A stretch of 64,000 nucleotides of DNA from Paenibacillus borealis. GTDB lineage: Bacteria > Bacillota > Bacilli > Paenibacillales > Paenibacillaceae. The translations under genes were made by a program, and so were the position numbers. The DNA lies in assembly GCF_000758665.1 (NCBI RefSeq), contig NZ_CP009285.1, forward strand, positions 4,030,001 to 4,094,000, written 5' to 3'. Shown here piece after piece: positions 51,716-60,459 of the stretch. How positions within the stretch are numbered: the stretch's first letter is position 1; every line of letters starts with the position of its first letter. Under the pieces are notes generated by a model. It had not been told where the DNA came from. It saw only the letters and a program-made list of their open reading frames with translations, and did no database searches.

Positions 51716-52470
51716 TGTCAATTGAACCTGTGCTCGAAATAGAATCACTGACACTGGCAGCAAAGTCGAAAGATATTCTCGTCAATAATATAAGCTTCTC
51801 GCTTGCGCGCGGGGAGAGTCTCGGGCTGGTAGGGGAGTCTGGCTCCGGCAAGTCGCTTACTCTGCGAGCAATCCTTGGTCTCCTTCCTCGTGGTGTGGAG
51901 CAGACCGGAGGGACCGTCCGGAGTACGGTAAGCAGTGCGATGGTATTCCAGGACCCGAGAGGCGCGCTGGACCCGCTCTGTCCGGTTGTGAAACAGCTGG
52001 CAGAAGTCGTGTATTACAGACAACAAGTCAGCCTTAGAGCATCGCGGACAATTGCCCTGGAGCTGCTTGCAAGATTAGGTCTTCCGGATTCTTTGAGAAA
52101 AACAGACCGTTATCCAAGCCAGTTGTCGGGCGGCCAGTGTCAGCGTGTTGTTATCGCATTGGCTCTTGCCTGTAAGCCCGGCATTCTGCTCTGTGATGAG
52201 CCGACAACCGCGCTGGATGTCACCGTTCAGCGGCAGATCATCGACACGATTACCAGTCTGCAGCGTGAGCTGGGCTTCGCCATGGTCTTCGTTACACACA
52301 ATCTGGCAATTGCCGCTAACCTCTGCTCCAGATTATATGTCATGAAGCAGGGGCAGATTGTGGAGCACGGAGAGACGCTTAATCTGCTTCAGCATCCGGC
52401 TGATCCCTACACACAGATGCTTATTGATTCAGTGCTTCCTCTGCCGGAGCTTGAAGGGAGCGTACAATAA
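51715..52470 (+). CDS. DppD-type ABC ATPase, 251 aa
   Basis: Walker A GESGSGKS, signature LSGGQCQR and Walker B GILLCDEPTTALDVT are intact, with H-loop VFVTHNLAI. It is shorter than usual DppD (about 320 residues), lacking the C-terminal Cys-rich oligopeptide extension, so the Fe-S motif of Opp/Dpp ATPases is absent. It is coupled to neighbours on both sides by one-base overlaps. Confidence 0.92.
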   Translation: MSIEPVLEIESLTLAAKSKDILVNNISFSLARGESLGLVGESGSGKSLTLRAILGLLPRGVEQTGGTVRSTVSSAMVFQDPRGALDPLCPVVKQLAEVVYYRQQVSLRASRTIALELLARLGLPDSLRKTDRYPSQLSGGQCQRVVIALALACKPGILLCDEPTTALDVTVQRQIIDTITSLQRELGFAMVFVTHNLAIAANLCSRLYVMKQGQIVEHGETLNLLQHPADPYTQMLIDSVLPLPELEGSVQ

Positions 52471-53219
52471 TGGAATTAGCTTTGCAGGTACGTGATCTAA
52501 CGGTCCGTTACGGCGGATTTACCGCGCTTGACCATATACAGCTGGATTTGGAGCAGCATACCACGCTGGGGCTTGTCGGAGAGTCCGGTTCTGGAAAGTC
52601 TACGCTTGCGCGGGTCATTGCCGGGCTGATCGCTCCGGATGAGGGGCAGATTCTGCTGGGTTCACAGGAGTTGCGCAAGAAGAGAAGCAGAGAGCAGCAT
52701 AAGAAGATCCAGATGATCTTCCAGAATCCGGATGCCTCGCTGAATCCTAAGCATTCTATCCGGCAGATCCTGTCTGAAGCCCTGCTGTTTCACCGGATTG
52801 TCGACCGTTCCCAAGTAGAGACAAGAAGCAAGGAGCTGCTTAGCCGGGTTCAGCTGGAAGCCAGGTCCCTGGACAGGTATCCGCATGAATTCTCCGGCGG
52901 CCAACGACAGCGGATTGCCATTGCACGCGCTCTAAGTGTGGAGCCGAGCCTGCTGATCGCCGATGAACCGACAAGTGCACTCGATGTATCCGTGCAGCGG
53001 AGCGTATTGGAACTGTTCCACACGCTCAAAAACGAGCTTAACCTTACCGTGTTATTCATTTCTCACGATCTTGGGGTTATTCACGCAGTCAGCGACACCG
53101 TTGCCGTCATGCGGCAGGGGAAGCTGGTAGAGATCAATACCAAGGATCAGTTCTTCATCCGCCCGGAGCATGAATACAGCCGCGAGCTGTTATCTGCGGT
53201 TCCAAAGATGCCACAATGA
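52470..53219 (+). CDS. DppF-type ABC ATPase, 249 aa
   Basis: Walker A GESGSGKS, FQNPDASLNPKHS Q-loop, signature FSGGQRQR and Walker B LLIADEPTSALDVS are intact. Like its partner it lacks the C-terminal extension. It completes the importer SBP-B-C-D-F. An aminotransferase follows 24 nt later, so the import and metabolism genes share one transcript. Confidence 0.92.
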   Translation: MELALQVRDLTVRYGGFTALDHIQLDLEQHTTLGLVGESGSGKSTLARVIAGLIAPDEGQILLGSQELRKKRSREQHKKIQMIFQNPDASLNPKHSIRQILSEALLFHRIVDRSQVETRSKELLSRVQLEARSLDRYPHEFSGGQRQRIAIARALSVEPSLLIADEPTSALDVSVQRSVLELFHTLKNELNLTVLFISHDLGVIHAVSDTVAVMRQGKLVEINTKDQFFIRPEHEYSRELLSAVPKMPQ

Positions 53220-53243
53220 AATCAATTACATCAGGAGGTCTAC

Positions 53244-54308
53244 ATGAACCAAGAACCTAAAGGATTTATCCCGCTGTCCCTTTCTGAGTTCAATACATTA
53301 ACAACATTGCTCTCTGATCTCTTAGACACCCAGTACCCTCCGGTGATCATCCCGGGGGAAGCCATATTAGGCATTGAAGCGGTAGCCGCAGGAATTGCTG
53401 CACCCGGCCGGACCATTCTAAATGTAGTGACTGGCCCTTACGGCAGTTTGTTTGGACAATGGCTGGAGCGCGGCGGAGCGACGGTGATTGAAGTGAAAGT
53501 TTCCTTTGATGAAGTCATTACGGTTGAAGAGGTTGCGTCTGCGGTTGAGCGGTATCATCCGGTTGCTGTTTCCTTCGTACAGGCAGAAGTCGTTACAGGC
53601 GGCTCCAACCCTGCGAAGGAAATCTTCGGCCTTGCACGCAAACATAATCTCATTACGGTAACGGATTCCGTATCAGCAGTAGGTGGAGAGGCTCTGTCAG
53701 TCGATGAGTGGTCCGTGGACTTTGCCGTAATTGGTGCTCAAAAAGCACTCGCCGGACCTAACGGAGTCAGCGCAGTCAGTATATCACCACGCGGCTGGGC
53801 ATTCCTGGAGTCGAATGAGCAAGCACCCCGCAATTCCATTCTATCCTTGCTGGATCTGAAGCCGGCACCGGATGGCACGCCGCCGCTTCGCGTCCCGCCG
53901 AATATTCCAACACTGGAGGCCAGAGCTCTGATCGCAGCTTTGTCTACTATTGCCGATGAGGGACTGGCTCAAGTGATCAAGCGCCATGAACGTGCAGCAG
54001 CTTCTGCCATAGCGGGTATCACAGCTCTTGGTCTTGAACCATGGCAGAAGAACAGCCGTCAATATTCCACACTGACTACTACCGTCCGGATTAACGGGGA
54101 AGAGAACCTGCGGATCAAGCAGCCTATCGGCATCGTTGCTCCCGGAGACGGGGAACTATACGGCCAGCTGCTGCGGATCAACCATTTCGGCGCCAACGCC
54201 AGCCGGGAAGGCGTGGAGACAGCGGTACGCACGCTTGCCGGATTGCTGAAGCAGGATGCGGAACAGGCAGTTCAGGAAGTCCGCCAGGTATGGGGTGAAG
54301 CCCTATGA
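53244..54308 (+). CDS. Class V PLP aminotransferase (alanine-glyoxylate type), 354 aa
   Basis: The fold-type I core is visible: PGEAILGIEAVAAGI, NVVTGPYGSLFGQWLERGGA, TVTDSVSAVGGE and the PLP lysine Lys167 in VIGAQKALAGPNGV. This is the Ser-pyruvate/alanine-glyoxylate branch. It could use the keto product of the FAD oxidase, or act as a lyase on a derivative. ATG has AGGAGG. It overlaps the last amidohydrolase by 4 nt. Confidence 0.85.
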   Translation: MNQEPKGFIPLSLSEFNTLTTLLSDLLDTQYPPVIIPGEAILGIEAVAAGIAAPGRTILNVVTGPYGSLFGQWLERGGATVIEVKVSFDEVITVEEVASAVERYHPVAVSFVQAEVVTGGSNPAKEIFGLARKHNLITVTDSVSAVGGEALSVDEWSVDFAVIGAQKALAGPNGVSAVSISPRGWAFLESNEQAPRNSILSLLDLKPAPDGTPPLRVPPNIPTLEARALIAALSTIADEGLAQVIKRHERAAASAIAGITALGLEPWQKNSRQYSTLTTTVRINGEENLRIKQPIGIVAPGDGELYGQLLRINHFGANASREGVETAVRTLAGLLKQDAEQAVQEVRQVWGEAL

Positions 54309-55465
54309 TCCTCAAACAACCACAATTGCAGGCTTACAATGGCATCCATATCGCAGGTATTGAAGGGAAACGGTTCGATATAGAGATTCAGAATGGCCGG
54401 TTCACATCGGTTGCGGAAGCAGGATCTAAGCATGTTGAGACGGAAGAGCCCCAGCAGAAGCTATGGATCAGTCCGGGTATCATTGATCTGCATACGCATC
54501 TGGCCTGGACCGATTTCGATCATGCCGACCAGCTGAATCGGGACAGCCGGGAGGTTGAAGTGATGCAGGCAGAGGCCTTCGCAGCCACCTTGCGGACTGG
54601 TGTAACAACGGCGCGCGATGCCGGAGGCATTCTGCCAAGCACCATCCGGCATCTGGTGAAGTATTATCAGCAGCCGTTACGGGTGCAGACCAGCAGTGAA
54701 ATGCTGGGTGCAGCGGATGCCAAGGGTGTTAAGCATCTGGAGCAGCGCCTGAATGAGATCTACGCTACCGGAGCAGGATGGATCAAAATTATGGCAACAG
54801 GCGGTCTTGGTGCACCTACCGAGAAGGTAACAGAGCCGAACTTCTCTGAGGAAGAGTTCGCCTTCATCGTCCGTCATGCGCACGCGAACCACAAGAAGGT
54901 TCTGGTACATACCTGGGGCGGCGTGACGATTGACTGGTCTATCCGGGCTGGAGTGGAATCCATAGAGCATGGGATGTTCCTTACCTGGGATCAGGCGGGC
55001 AGACTGGCCGAGTCCGGCGTAGCCTTCGTACCGACAACTTCGATCTACCGGATCGCTGCCGATCCCAAGGGGGTACTTGCACTGAATCCGGTCATCTGTG
55101 AACGGGCCGCCCGCGCTGCCGATGCTCATGCCACGGCAATTGGATATGCCAAGCGGGCAGGAATACGTCTTGGATTCGGTACGGATTATGCTACACCATC
55201 ACTGCATGGTTATAACCTGCAGGAATTCGATACGCTGTTCGATTACGGCTTGAGCCGGGCAGAAGCGTGGAAGTCTGCTACGCAGGACGCAGCTGAGATC
55301 CTCGGAAGCGGACATGAGCTGGGGCGGATTGCCGAGGGCTACATTGCCGATGCGGTCATCTATGCTGCCGATCCGTATCAGGCACAGAATGCCGGGCAGC
55401 TGCGGAAGAGCATCATTTCGGTGGTTACAGGGGCGCAGGAATCGGATTTGCTCCAGATCAATTAA
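54305..55465 (+). CDS. Amidohydrolase (imidazolonepropionase/prolidase-like), 386 aa
   Basis: WISPGIIDLHTHLAWTDFDHAD carries the HTH metal motif; TGVTTARDAGG, KIMATGGLGAPTEKV, VLVHTWGG, ESIEHGMFLTW and FGTDYATP give the other binuclear metal ligands, including the final Asp. The pattern is closest to Sgx9260/Xaa-Pro or Xaa-Arg dipeptidase-like amidohydrolases that cleave N-acyl or dipeptide bonds. It is translationally coupled to the aminotransferase (ATGA) and ends at a strong terminator. Confidence 0.88.
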   Translation: MILKQPQLQAYNGIHIAGIEGKRFDIEIQNGRFTSVAEAGSKHVETEEPQQKLWISPGIIDLHTHLAWTDFDHADQLNRDSREVEVMQAEAFAATLRTGVTTARDAGGILPSTIRHLVKYYQQPLRVQTSSEMLGAADAKGVKHLEQRLNEIYATGAGWIKIMATGGLGAPTEKVTEPNFSEEEFAFIVRHAHANHKKVLVHTWGGVTIDWSIRAGVESIEHGMFLTWDQAGRLAESGVAFVPTTSIYRIAADPKGVLALNPVICERAARAADAHATAIGYAKRAGIRLGFGTDYATPSLHGYNLQEFDTLFDYGLSRAEAWKSATQDAAEILGSGHELGRIAEGYIADAVIYAADPYQAQNAGQLRKSIISVVTGAQESDLLQIN

Positions 55466-55482
55466 TCGTACCCGGCAGGCAT

Positions 55483-55529
55483 AGGACTGTCCCATTTAAC
55501 CATTTCATGGTGTTGGGTCAGTCCTTTTT
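55483..55529 (+). terminator. Terminator of the importer/catabolic operon
   Basis: AGGACTG and CAGTCCT pair, with CCCA and TGGG inside and CCAT/ATGG near the loop, then five T. Confidence 0.85.
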
Positions 55530-55553
55530 CACGTCTGTTTCTGAAAATAATCC

Positions 55554-55583
55554 TTGACCTGGAACGCATTACATAAATTATAG
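55554..55583 (+). promoter_or_regulatory. Promoter of the HAD phosphatase gene
   Basis: TTGACC (55554-55559), 18 nt, TTATAG (55578-55583). The ATG is 36 nt downstream. Confidence 0.6.
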
Positions 55584-55618
55584 TTCAGAGGAACATTACA
55601 CAAGGGGGCTGGGGATTC

Positions 55619-56476
55619 ATGAGTCAGAACAGCAGAAAAATAGTCTTCATCGACATTGACGGAACACTTCTCACAGAGAATGGCATCGTACCGGAATCGG
55701 CGCAGCAGGCATGCAGACAGGCGCGGGAGAACGGGCATTTACTCTACCTGTGTACTGGCCGCTCGAAGGCTGAAATCTATGACTCGATCTGGAATATCGG
55801 CTTCGACGGCCTGATCGGAGCTGCAGGCGGGTATGTAGAGAGCGGCAATGAAATGCTTTATCACAAAAAGGTAACCCCGGAAGACGCCAAACATCTGATC
55901 GATTATTTCCACGCCAATGAGGTGGATTTCATTCTGGAATCCAACACCGCGCTATACGGGAGCCGCAACTTACAGCCGCATCTGGAACGCAGAATTTATG
56001 GTGATCTGCTGAATGATCCTGCAGCACAGGAGCGCAAACGGCTGACACCGCATCCATATATCGCAACACTGACGTATGGGAACGAAGAATTATATTTGGA
56101 TGATGTCAACAAGATCTGCTTTCTTGAGAGCAGCCTGCCATTTGATCGGATTCAAGCGGATTTACAGGGCCGGTTCACAGCGCTCCAGAGTTCTATCCCC
56201 CTGTTTGGCGAGAATAGCGGGGAGCTGATGATTCCGGGTGTCCACAAGGCTTCGGCCATTGCCGATGTGCTGCAGCACCTGAACATTCCGCGTGAAGACA
56301 GCATGGCGCTCGGCGATGGGCTTAATGATCTGGAGATGCTGGAATATGTCCAGGTGGGGGTTGCGATGGGCAATGCCAGAGAGCAGCTCAAACAGATTGC
56401 CGATGATATCACAGACCACATTGAGGAAGACGGACTGTATAACTGCTTCCTGAAATACGGCCTGATCTCTGCTTGA
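55619..56476 (+). CDS. Cof-type HAD phosphatase, 285 aa
   Basis: VFIDIDGTLLTENG holds the nucleophile and acid aspartates; LYLCTGRSKAE is motif II, Lys lies near the cap end (GVHKASAI) and ALGDGLNDLEMLEYVQVGVAMGNA is motif IV. The large C2 cap between residues 85 and 190 places it with the Cof/YidA group, which removes phosphate from sugar phosphates or FMN/PLP. The gene is monocistronic behind its own promoter. Confidence 0.92.
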   Translation: MSQNSRKIVFIDIDGTLLTENGIVPESAQQACRQARENGHLLYLCTGRSKAEIYDSIWNIGFDGLIGAAGGYVESGNEMLYHKKVTPEDAKHLIDYFHANEVDFILESNTALYGSRNLQPHLERRIYGDLLNDPAAQERKRLTPHPYIATLTYGNEELYLDDVNKICFLESSLPFDRIQADLQGRFTALQSSIPLFGENSGELMIPGVHKASAIADVLQHLNIPREDSMALGDGLNDLEMLEYVQVGVAMGNAREQLKQIADDITDHIEEDGLYNCFLKYGLISA

Positions 56477-56503
56477 AGAGACACTGAATTCGTACGGCCC
56501 GGG

Positions 56504-56532
56504 TTGATATCCGATAAAGCTCATGGTAAAAT
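56504..56532 (+). promoter_or_regulatory. Sigma-A promoter of the Lsa-type ABC-F gene
   Basis: TTGATA (56504-56509), 17 nt, TAAAAT (56527-56532). The transcript should start near 56540, giving a leader of about 245 nt before the ATG. Confidence 0.75.
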
Positions 56533-56577
56533 GCACTTAATTAAACGATTGGAGTTGAACAGTATAGTGTAGGATTC

Positions 56578-56767
56578 TCTTGCGATATATAAAACAATAA
56601 AACAGCTTTGAGCGTTATTTCGTGCGCGTGTTTTATTCTTTATATGCAAGAAGGGTCTGCATCTTTTCACTCAATCAATATATCCTTATTCAAGTCCGCC
56701 CGGGCTGAATTTGCTGTATTTATTTGAGCTGTAAGAAGATAACCTTCTTGCAGCTTTTATTATTTTA
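56578..56767 (+). promoter_or_regulatory. Transcription-attenuation leader of the Lsa-type gene
   Basis: Four segments can pair in exclusive ways. Segment 1 (56578-56604) pairs with segment 2 (56630-56654). Segment 2 also contains TGCAAGAAGG (56645-56654), the exact complement of CCTTCTTGCA (56743-56752, segment 4). Segment 3, AGCTGTAAGAAG (56727-56738), pairs with segment 4 as a 12-bp terminator stem followed by TTTTATTATTTT. An ORF of 27 codons (56644-56727) ends at the base of the terminator stem, but it has no clear RBS. The layout fits antibiotic-induced attenuation as known for other ABC-F genes. Confidence 0.65.
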
Positions 56768-56783
56768 TACAGGAGGATATTGT

Positions 56784-58265
56784 ATGTCATTGATCAATGT
56801 GAGTAATCTGACGTTTGCCTATGAGGGCACTTACGATAATATTTTTGAACATGTGAATTTCCAGCTGGATACCGATTGGAAACTGGGCTTCACCGGGCGC
56901 AACGGCCGGGGCAAAACCACCTTTCTGAACCTGCTGCTTGGCAAATATGAATACAGCGGGACGATATCCGCACAAGTCAGCTTTGAATACTTCCCGTTTC
57001 CGGTTACGGACCCCACAAGTCAGACCCTGGATGTAATCAGTGAAATTGACCCGGAGTATGTACACTGGAAATTGATGCGGGAGCTGAACCTGCTGAAGGT
57101 AGCGGAGGATGTGCTGTACCGGCCTTTCAATTCATTGTCGAACGGGGAACAGACGAAGGTGCTGCTGGCGGCCCTTTTCATCAAGGAGAACAGCTTCCTG
57201 CTTATAGACGAGCCTACCAATCATCTGGATATGAAGGCCCGGCAACTGGTCAGCAACTATCTCAGCACCAAAAGCGGCTATATTCTGGTTTCGCATGACA
57301 GAGCTTTCCTGGACAACTGCGTAGACCATATCCTGTCCATCAACAAGACCAACATCGAGATCCAGAAGGGGAACTTCAGCAGCTGGTGGGAGAATAAGAC
57401 GAGGCAGGATAACTTCGAGCTGGCGGAAGACGAGAAGCTGCGGCGGGACATCAGGCGTCTGTCGGATTCCTCTAAAAGAACAGGCGGCTGGGCCCATGAA
57501 GTGGAGAAATCCAAGAACGGCACCCGAAACTCCGGCTCCAAACTGGATAAAGGATACGTTGGCCACAAAGCCGCTAAAATGATGAAGCGTTCGAAATCCA
57601 TCCAGCAGCGGCAGCAGACTGCCATCGACGAGAAGTCCAAGCTGCTCCGGAATATCGAAAGCTCGGACAGTCTGGAAATATCACAGCTGCCTTATCATAA
57701 GCAACAGCTGGTCCAGCTGGATGATGTTTCGATCTATTACAGGGAGAAAAGCGTTTGTTCAGCTGTGAGCTTCACGATTGAGCAGGGGGACCGGATAGCG
57801 CTCTCCGGCAGCAACGGCTCCGGTAAATCGAGTATTCTCCTACTGATCTGCGGGGAGAACATAAACTATACAGGCAGCTTGATTAAGGATAGCCAGCTTG
57901 CCATTTCTTATGTATCACAGGACACCTCGCATCTTAAGGGCAGTCTGAGCGAATATGCCAGAGAGCACGGGATTGACGAGAGCCTGTTCAAATCGATTCT
58001 GCGGAAGCTGGATTTCTCGCGGATTCAATTTGAGAAGGATCTGTCCACCTACAGCGGCGGCCAAAAGAAGAAAGTATTGATTGCCCGGAGCCTCAGCGAG
58101 AAGGTGCATCTGCATATCTGGGATGAGCCGCTTAACTTCATTGACGTGATCTCCCGGATGCAGATTGAAGCGCTGCTGATGGAACACACGCCGACGATCC
58201 TGTTTGTGGAGCACGACCGGGAATTCTGCGCGAATATTGCTACCAAAAACTATTACTTGGATTGA
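56784..58265 (+). CDS. Lsa-family ABC-F ribosomal protection protein, 493 aa
   Basis: Two ATPase domains on one chain with no membrane part: Walker A GRNGRGKT, signature LSNGEQ and LLIDEPTNHLD first; GSNGSGKS, YSGGQ and IWDEPLNFID second. The linker contains WAHEVEKSKNGTRNSG and KGYVGHKAAKMMKRSKS, which match the Lsa(A)-type proteins. Those proteins remove lincosamides, streptogramins A and pleuromutilins from the ribosome. ATG 56784 has AGGAGG; an upstream frame start at 56724 lies within the leader. Expression is probably controlled by the leader hairpins. Confidence 0.88.
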   Translation: MSLINVSNLTFAYEGTYDNIFEHVNFQLDTDWKLGFTGRNGRGKTTFLNLLLGKYEYSGTISAQVSFEYFPFPVTDPTSQTLDVISEIDPEYVHWKLMRELNLLKVAEDVLYRPFNSLSNGEQTKVLLAALFIKENSFLLIDEPTNHLDMKARQLVSNYLSTKSGYILVSHDRAFLDNCVDHILSINKTNIEIQKGNFSSWWENKTRQDNFELAEDEKLRRDIRRLSDSSKRTGGWAHEVEKSKNGTRNSGSKLDKGYVGHKAAKMMKRSKSIQQRQQTAIDEKSKLLRNIESSDSLEISQLPYHKQQLVQLDDVSIYYREKSVCSAVSFTIEQGDRIALSGSNGSGKSSILLLICGENINYTGSLIKDSQLAISYVSQDTSHLKGSLSEYAREHGIDESLFKSILRKLDFSRIQFEKDLSTYSGGQKKKVLIARSLSEKVHLHIWDEPLNFIDVISRMQIEALLMEHTPTILFVEHDREFCANIATKNYYLD

Positions 58266-58384
58266 ACGCCGTGATAATGTATTCCAGCCCAAATTCCGTC
58301 CGTTAAAGTGATATTGCTCACTTACTTATATAGGAAAATCAGGAATTATATAAAAAGGGGGATTAAGAGCGGGAGGACGGAATT

Positions 58385-59191
58385 TTGGAGCTGGAACTTA
58401 ACGGGATTAACGCGGATTCACTAGTTCAAATGTTAAAAGCTTCGTTTACCTTGGAGAATTGGGAGGGTATTCTCCTGATCGCCGACAAACTGTATAGCGA
58501 GATTAATGCTATCTATAATGCCAATCAACGTGAACGGGCAGCCGCACAAAAAGTAACTTCATTTAACCTGCGACGTCCCGTAGTCTATTATTTCGGATAC
58601 AGCATGTCTCTGAAAGGAATCGCGATGGAGAAGAAGGGCCGCTATGCTGAAGCGCGGGCCGCCATCGATAAATATTCAGATCTGAGCTGGATTGAAGGCA
58701 TGGATGCAGCAGGCGTGGCAGAGGTAGAGTATTATCAGCAGATTGCAAAGGCTAACCGCTATGTGATTGATCTGAACGAGGGGAATACTGATATTATTCC
58801 TGATTATATAGCCTTCTTGCGGATTAACGAACAGGAATTACTATTGGGTCTGATTAGTATTCTTAAAGCTGCAATTAACTTTAAATATAACGTCGATGAG
58901 ATTCTTAACGAATTCCAAGAGAAAATGTCGGCAATGGCAGTGTATTATGAGACCCAAAGAATTGTACGTTATTATAACGATTATATCTATCTTAAGGCGA
59001 AATACTATTCCATAATTGGGAAAACCTATGATTCAATTAACACTCTATTACTGTCTCTGACATCATCTGTTAAACTTAATGATAATACAGGATTCAGAAA
59101 GTCCGTAGCGCTTTTTGAGAACCTGCGAGCCGAGTCAACCGCAAGTCAGCTTGGTGAGTACAAGCTCTTAATGCAACAATTGCTTGCTTGA
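58385..59191 (+). CDS. Helical-repeat (TPR-like) protein without DNA-binding domain, 268 aa
   Basis: The sequence is all helical, with pairs such as NWEGILLIADKLYSEINAIY, RRPVVYYFGYSMSLKGIAME and KKGRYAEARAAIDKYSDLSW that look like degenerate TPR units. It recalls the C-terminal part of HTH-plus-TPR regulators common in Paenibacillus, but no helix-turn-helix precedes it here. The start is TTG 58385 after GGGAGGA. The second half is visibly richer in A+T than neighbouring genes, which suggests transfer or relaxed selection. A short hydrophobic peptide frame (59224-59289) follows. No function is claimed. Confidence 0.65.
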   Translation: MELELNGINADSLVQMLKASFTLENWEGILLIADKLYSEINAIYNANQRERAAAQKVTSFNLRRPVVYYFGYSMSLKGIAMEKKGRYAEARAAIDKYSDLSWIEGMDAAGVAEVEYYQQIAKANRYVIDLNEGNTDIIPDYIAFLRINEQELLLGLISILKAAINFKYNVDEILNEFQEKMSAMAVYYETQRIVRYYNDYIYLKAKYYSIIGKTYDSINTLLLSLTSSVKLNDNTGFRKSVALFENLRAESTASQLGEYKLLMQQLLA

Positions 59192-59385
59192 ATAAGGAAG
59201 GCTTTCTTGATGAAAAGGTGTTTATGCTTACGATGATCATGGTTGCTGTTGTGAGGACCAATGTCGCAGTAGAAAGTGCCGCCGGATAATCAACGAGTAC
59301 ACCTTCCGCCGTAAATTCTAGCTTCGTACCCCTAAGCTATGGTGTAGATCTTTAGCATCTACCTGTACACCCTTTAAGATGGACA

Positions 59386-59414
59386 AGCCTCTGCGAGCTG
59401 CAGGGGCTTTTTTT
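59386..59414 (+). terminator. Terminator before the sugar importer
   Basis: AGCC-CTGC pairs with GCAG-GGCT (one bulge on each side), followed by seven T. Confidence 0.75.
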
Positions 59415-59453
59415 GCGTTCTCAATTAGCAAAATAAAATGCAGGCAATAATTT

Positions 59454-59467
59454 AGTAAGCGCTTTAA
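59454..59467. promoter_or_regulatory. Candidate cre (CcpA) site upstream of the sugar importer
   Basis: AGTAAGCGCTTTAA matches the cre consensus TGWAANCGNTNWCA at all but two positions and is centred on AAGCGCTT. It lies 93 nt before the first permease start, a usual place for carbon catabolite control. Confidence 0.5.
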
Positions 59468-59559
59468 ATATCCAATCAGAGCAATAGATAACCAACCGCT
59501 GTTATATAGGCAGGCTTCGCGCTTCACCTTATGATAGAACTATCAAGGGGGGATGCACA

Positions 59560-60453
59560 TTGTACGCTAAGTTCTACAAGTACCGCTGGCAATATTTAAT
59601 GATCCTGCCGGGAGTCCTGCTGCTGCTGCTGTTCAGCTACATACCGATGGCGGGGATTCAGGTTGCCTTCCGTGATTTCCAGCTGGGGACCTCGATCTGG
59701 AACAGCTCTTGGGTGGGACTCGGCAACTTCACTTTCCTGCAGGACCCCCAGTTTTTGACGGTGGTCCAAAATACGCTGTATATATCGGTACTGAAATTCA
59801 TCTTCGGATTCCCGGCACCGATTCTGCTGGCGTTGCTGATTAATGAAGTGACCCGGCCGGTATTTAAGCGTTTCGTGCAATCTGTCAGTTATCTGCCGCA
59901 TTTTTTCTCATGGATTGTAGTCGCTTACATTCTGCAGTCTTTCCTGACTCTCGATGGCGGGCTGGTCAATCAGATCATCGGAAAGGCGGGCGGTGAACCG
60001 GTATTCTTTCTCGGTTCAACAGAGTGGTTCCGTCCTATGGTCATTCTAAGCAGCTTATGGAAAGAGACCGGGTGGAACACAATTCTCTATCTGGCCGCAA
60101 TCACGACGATTGATCCTCAACTATACGAATCCGCCAAGGTGGAAGGTGCCGGGAAGCTGGCTCAGATCCGGCATATTACCATTCCCGGTATTCTGCCGAC
60201 AATCTCCATCGTGCTGATTCTGAGTATTCCCAGCCTGATTACGGTAGGGATGGATCAGATATACCCGCTGATGAATTCAGCCAATCAAGGGGTGGCGGAT
60301 GTGCTCGATACGTACATTATCCGCAACGGACTACAGCAGGGATATTTCGGCATGGCAACCGCAGTAGGACTATTGTCCTCACTGATCAGCTTGATTCTCG
60401 TAGTTTCGACCAATCAGCTGTCCAGAAAAATAAACGGGGAAGGATTATGGTGA
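59560..60453 (+). CDS. Sugar ABC permease, LplB/YtcP-partner type, 297 aa
   Basis: Six membrane helices; the start YRWQYLMILPGVLLLLLFSYIPM and the EAA loop YESAKVEGAGKLAQIRHITIPGI are those of the LplB/MalF-like group that work with oligosaccharide or polysaccharide-derived ligands. TTG 59560 follows AAGGGGGG. It leads the operon permease-permease-binding protein-sensor kinase. No ATPase gene is present; these systems usually borrow MsmX. Confidence 0.92.
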   Translation: MYAKFYKYRWQYLMILPGVLLLLLFSYIPMAGIQVAFRDFQLGTSIWNSSWVGLGNFTFLQDPQFLTVVQNTLYISVLKFIFGFPAPILLALLINEVTRPVFKRFVQSVSYLPHFFSWIVVAYILQSFLTLDGGLVNQIIGKAGGEPVFFLGSTEWFRPMVILSSLWKETGWNTILYLAAITTIDPQLYESAKVEGAGKLAQIRHITIPGILPTISIVLILSIPSLITVGMDQIYPLMNSANQGVADVLDTYIIRNGLQQGYFGMATAVGLLSSLISLILVVSTNQLSRKINGEGLW

Positions 60454-60459
60454 CAGCCA

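Larger units (their letters stand above)
59192..59559 (+). other. Intergenic region with possible peptide frame and hairpins
   Basis: A 21-codon frame at 59224-59289 (MLTMIMVAVVRTNVAVESAAG) follows AAAAGG at spacing 5; it is hydrophobic with a polar tail but is unproven. GGTGTAGAT and ATCTAC-N4-ACACC (59341-59371) can form a hairpin. A terminator at 59386 and a cre-like site at 59454 are listed separately. No larger gene was seen; a minus-strand frame of 69 codons is not supported. Confidence 0.4.

Noticed and set aside
59318..59527. Minus-strand frame of 69 codons before the sugar importer
   Set aside because: It crosses a terminator and the cre-like site; no RBS and no similarity seen.
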